Below, one piece after another: positions 61,446-64,000 of a stretch of 64,000 bases of DNA. Below the pieces are notes generated by a model. The model was not told the origin of the DNA. It did not search any database and was given only the letters and a program-made list of their open reading frames with translations. The translations under genes were made by a program, and so were the position numbers. How positions within the stretch are numbered: position 1 is the first letter of the stretch; the number at the start of each line of letters is the position of its first letter. Origin of the DNA: Monarcha castaneiventris obscurior (lineage: Eukaryota > Chordata > Aves > Passeriformes > Monarchidae); the NCBI GenBank assembly GCA_026261815.1, contig JAMPIT010000566.1, positions 27,243,001-27,307,000 of the forward strand, read 5' to 3'.

Positions 61446-63430
61446 ACAGATTCACAGAACGGTTGGGGTTGGACAGGATGGCTGGAATTCATCTAGTCCA
61501 ATCCCTCTGCTAAAGCAAGTTTACCTGGAGCAAGTTGCACAGGATCACGTCCATGTATGTTTGGAACATTGCCAGGGGAGGAGACTCCACACTGTCTCTG
61601 GGCACCCTGTTCTGCTGCTCAGTCACCCTTGAAATTTTTTCCTCATATTCAGATGGAACTTCCTGTGTTTTAGTTTGTGCCTGTTGCCCCTTGTCCTGTT
61701 TCTGGGCACCACTGTAAAAATCCTCTTGACATCCACTTTTAAAGCATTTGTATGCATTGATAAGATCCCCTCTCAGTCATCTCTTCTCCAGGCTAAACAG
61801 GCCTAGCTTTCCTCATAAGTGAGTGCTTCAGTCTCCTAATGATCTTTGTAGCCCTCTGCTGGACCTGCCTTGTCTTTTGTGAATTAGGGAGCCCAGAAAC
61901 GGACACAGGATTCCAGAAGTGGCGTCACCACCTCCCTTGGGCCTGTTGGCTACACACTTCCTAAGGCAACCCAGGATACCCTTGGCCTTTTTTTTGCAAC
62001 AAGGTTGCATTGGTGGCTCATGGTTAACTTCTTGTCCACCAGGACTCCCACGTGCTTCTCCTCCAAGCTGTTTTCCAGCAGGTCAAGGCCCAAACTGTAC
62101 TGGTGCATGGGGTTATTACTTCCTGGATCCTTGTATTTGTCTTTGTTTAACTTCATTATGTTTCTTCTCTCTGCCCAAGTCTTCAGCTTGTCCAGATATT
62201 GCTGAATGGCAGCACAGCCTTGTGGTGTATAAGGTACTCCTCCTAGTTTGTATCACCATTGCTGAAGGTACCCTCTACCCCTTTATCCAGGCCATTGATA
62301 AATTAATTGAACAAGACCAAACCCAGTGCTGACCCCTGGAAAACATCATCACCTACAGACATCCAGCTAGACCATGACACTGATCACAACCCTCTGAGCT
62401 CTGCCATTCAGACAGTTCTCAATCTACATCAATGCTCACTTATCTAACACGATCCCTGAGCTTACCTATGAGGATGTTATGGGAAACAGTGTCAGTAGTC
62501 TTCTTGAAGTCAAGGTAGACAACATCTACTGCTCTCCAGTCATCTATGCTGCCAGCCATTCCATCACTGAAGTCTATCAGAGTAGTCAAGCAGGATTTCT
62601 CCTTAGTGAACTCACGTGAACTACCTGATAACCTTTGTTTCCTCTACAGGCTTAGAGATCACATTCAGGATGAGTTGTTCCATCACCTTTCCAGGGATGG
62701 AGATTGGCTGGTCTGTTATTTCCTGGGTCATACTTCTTGACCTTCCTTAAGAATTGAGTAAAATTAGCTTTCTTCCAGTCCTCAGGCAGCTTTCCCATTC
62801 TCCACAACCCTTCAAAGATGACAGAGAGCAGCTTAGCAATAACATCTGCTATCTCCCTCAGCACTCCTAAGTGTATCTCATTAAAGCCCATGGATTTTTC
62901 TAAAAGAACTCTAATCTGATGTGCTTTGACCAAGGAAAAGCCTTCCTTTCTCCAGACTTTCTACTCTTGCCTCTAGGGGCTGAGATTCCTAAGGGCTGAC
63001 CTTAGGAATGGAAAAATGAATCAAAGAAAGCATTCAGTAGCTCAGCGTTTGCTGTATTCATCAACAGGGTACCCACCCCATCCAGCAGTGGGACCACATT
63101 TTCCCTAGTCTTTCCTTTGCTACTGATGTACTTGAAGAATCCTTTCTTGTTGTTCTTGACATCCCTTACCACATTTGATTCCAAACTGACTTTATCCTTC
63201 CTCGTTGCATCCCTGAATACTCTGATAATGTTCCTATATTCCTCCCAAGTTGCCTGTACTAGTCTTGAGCTTGAAGGAAACAATGCTTAAAAATTGGGTA
63301 GAGCATCATGAGACCCACCTTTCTTGGGCCCCTTCATACTCTACCAAGCAAATATCTGAAGAGGCCAACATCTTCTCTCCTGAAAATCCAGTGTAAGAAG
63401 CTTGCTATGTGCTTTCCTTACCAATCTAAG
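61446..63430 (-). mobile_element. Long CR1 LINE, about 2 kb in window
   Basis: The left edge 'cacagattcacagaacgg' is the CR1 3' end on the minus strand. It continues through the 3' UTR ('gaacttcctgtgttttagt', 'gataagatcccctctcag'), ORF2 C-terminus, RT, and the linker N-terminal to RT. The last block, 'ctctaccaagcaaatatct' to 'accaatctaag', is still CR1. It is cut at 63430/63431 by an LTR on the minus strand, and the CR1 probably continues beyond the window. This is the longest CR1 here. Several frames are open for 60-100 codons but out of register with each other. Confidence 0.95.
61950..63283 (-). pseudogene. Fossil CR1 ORF2 (linker and reverse transcriptase)
   Basis: Three minus frames in CR1 order. 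63283-63002 holds the linker (EYRNIIRVFRDATRKDKV, NKKGFFKYISSKGKTREN, AELLNAFF). 62933-62652 holds the RT N-terminus (KSMGFNEIHLGVLREIADVI, LPEDWKKANFT, YDPGNNRP). 62156-61950 holds the post-palm segment (VGVLVDKKLTMSHQC). Frameshifts and stops separate them. The catalytic FADD region near 62240-62265 is altered: codons for Phe and Ala appear deleted. The RT ancestor copied CR1 RNA at the target site; this copy is dead. Confidence 0.9.
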
Positions 63431-64000
63431 TGTAGCGGGTTGAATTTGGTTCCCCGTACGGGCCACCAATTCGTGTAGCAGTTTAAGGGTTAAACTGTGG
63501 GCACTAGCCCTCCCCGATGTCCTTGCAGTGAGATAAGCTGTTAGGAGGAAAAGCAAAAGCAGGCACACAACTTGAAAGAAGGAAAAAAAAAGTTTAATTA
63601 ACACCCAGATGTTAAAACAACAGAACAAACTTTTCAGAGCCATCCTCACTTTCTCCCCTTTCCCAAAATCAGGGTCACAGTCCTAGGAAAAGGGGCAGAA
63701 AAGTGGGTTTCCCTCTAGCCTGACGTGGCTACACAAACTGCTACTCTTTACCTTTTTTTCCATGAGCCCTTTCGCAGCTCTCACGACTGCTAAAAACTAG
63801 GCTTTTCACATGGGGCTAATTACTAGTTTAAGAATGAACCAGTTTTCTTTTTGGACTTGAACATTTAGGCTTTCTCTCGCTGCCAGGCTACAGAAATAAG
63901 CCTCTCCCTGCTTTTATGTATACAGCCTGGCATAGGCACTCTAGCCATTTTACAAGCCACTCGAGAAAAAGAAAATGCCCATTCCGCCATGTTCTTAACA
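63431..64000 (-). mobile_element. LTR at window edge, inserted in CR1, minus strand
   Basis: CR1 sequence ends at CTAAG (63426-63430) and a new sequence begins TGTAGCGGGTTGAATTTGG. On the minus strand a TATA-like ATAAAAG lies near 63914-63920, ATTAAA near 63594-63599, and the element ends ...CAACCCGCTACA at 63431. This orders U3-R-U5 leftward. The 5' border lies beyond 64000, so I cannot say whether it is solo or part of a provirus, nor confirm a target duplication. An inner TGTAGCAG at 63474 could be an alternative LTR edge, with a primer-binding-site-like sequence between the two. The 102-codon minus frame is spurious. Confidence 0.75.
63451..63468 (-). promoter_or_regulatory. Primer-binding-site-like sequence for tRNA-Ile
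   Basis: The plus strand TCCCCGTACGGGCCACCA equals, from my memory of vertebrate tRNA-Ile(AAU), the last 15 nt of the tRNA plus CCA. The minus strand therefore reads as an 18-nt primer-binding site beginning TGG. It lies 5 nt beyond an inner ...GCTACA end (63474) and 20 nt before the element's outer end (63431). It is not a tRNA gene, since there is no upstream cloverleaf. Confidence 0.6.

Noticed and set aside
61919..62332. 137-codon plus frame
   Set aside because: Antisense to CR1 ORF2.
63451..63468. Possible tRNA-Ile gene
   Set aside because: Only the 3' 15 nt plus CCA are present. CCA is not encoded in vertebrate tRNA genes and no cloverleaf precedes it.

Overview
This is about 64 kb of AT-rich vertebrate nuclear DNA with no recognisable cellular protein-coding gene, tRNA gene, rRNA gene or CRISPR array. 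The host is almost certainly a bird. The evidence is at least a dozen CR1 LINE fragments, several of which keep the avian-type CR1 3' end (tandem copies close to ATTCTATGATTCTATGA), together with solo LTRs whose ends and layout resemble families I know from bird genomes. The repeat load is modest and made of old CR1s and isolated LTRs, as in an avian gene desert or a very long intron. Every open reading frame above about 60 codons is either a CR1 fossil, an antisense shadow of a repeat, low-complexity sequence, or a chance frame. Family assignments are made by eye, without any database search.

Layout. 1-7321 is unannotated AT-rich DNA whose only striking structure is a perfect 14-bp hairpin at 4442-4475. 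7322-7588 is a CR1. 11960-13921 is a long minus-strand CR1 with a fossil reverse transcriptase, split by a 718-bp solo LTR (12227-12944, target duplication GTCAC). 14102-14712 is another CR1. 17493-17810 is a compact solo LTR and 18110-18380 a GC-rich unclassified patch. 21450-21685 is a CR1 scrap. 21686-31317 is about 9.6 kb with no repeat I can recognise. 31318-38659 is repeat-rich: CR1s at 31318, 34674 and 35395, and LTRs at 32033-32646 (duplication GTAAA) and 37853-38659. 41180-41567 is an internal CR1 piece. 45914-46182 is a pair of CR1 3' ends facing opposite ways. 47700-49208 holds a solo LTR followed by a GC-rich LTR-like block. 50383-51712 is a CR1 split by a 479-bp minus-strand LTR (duplication CCTC). 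53597-53640 is a tiny CR1 end. 54281-54886 is a 3'-truncated LTR. 57350-58062 is a plus-strand CR1. 59456-60165 is a second copy of the 12227 LTR family (duplication ACCAT). 60686-60777 is a 23-unit TTCC microsatellite. 61446-63430 is a long minus-strand CR1, and 63431 to the right edge is an LTR on the minus strand inserted into that CR1.

How the parts relate. Nothing here forms an operon or pathway; the content is a stratigraphy of retroelements. Three of the LTRs sit inside minus-strand CR1s and therefore postdate them. All bounded LTRs look solo, with no gag, pol or env remnant beside them. The most unusual item is in the right-edge LTR: 18 nt (63451-63468) identical, as far as I recall, to the mature 3' end of vertebrate tRNA-Ile(AAU) including CCA. 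This looks like a retroviral primer-binding site lying inside the element's terminal 45 bp. Second is a splice-donor-like site kept in both copies of the TGTGGCAGGA LTR family. I did not find a convincing undescribed multi-gene system.
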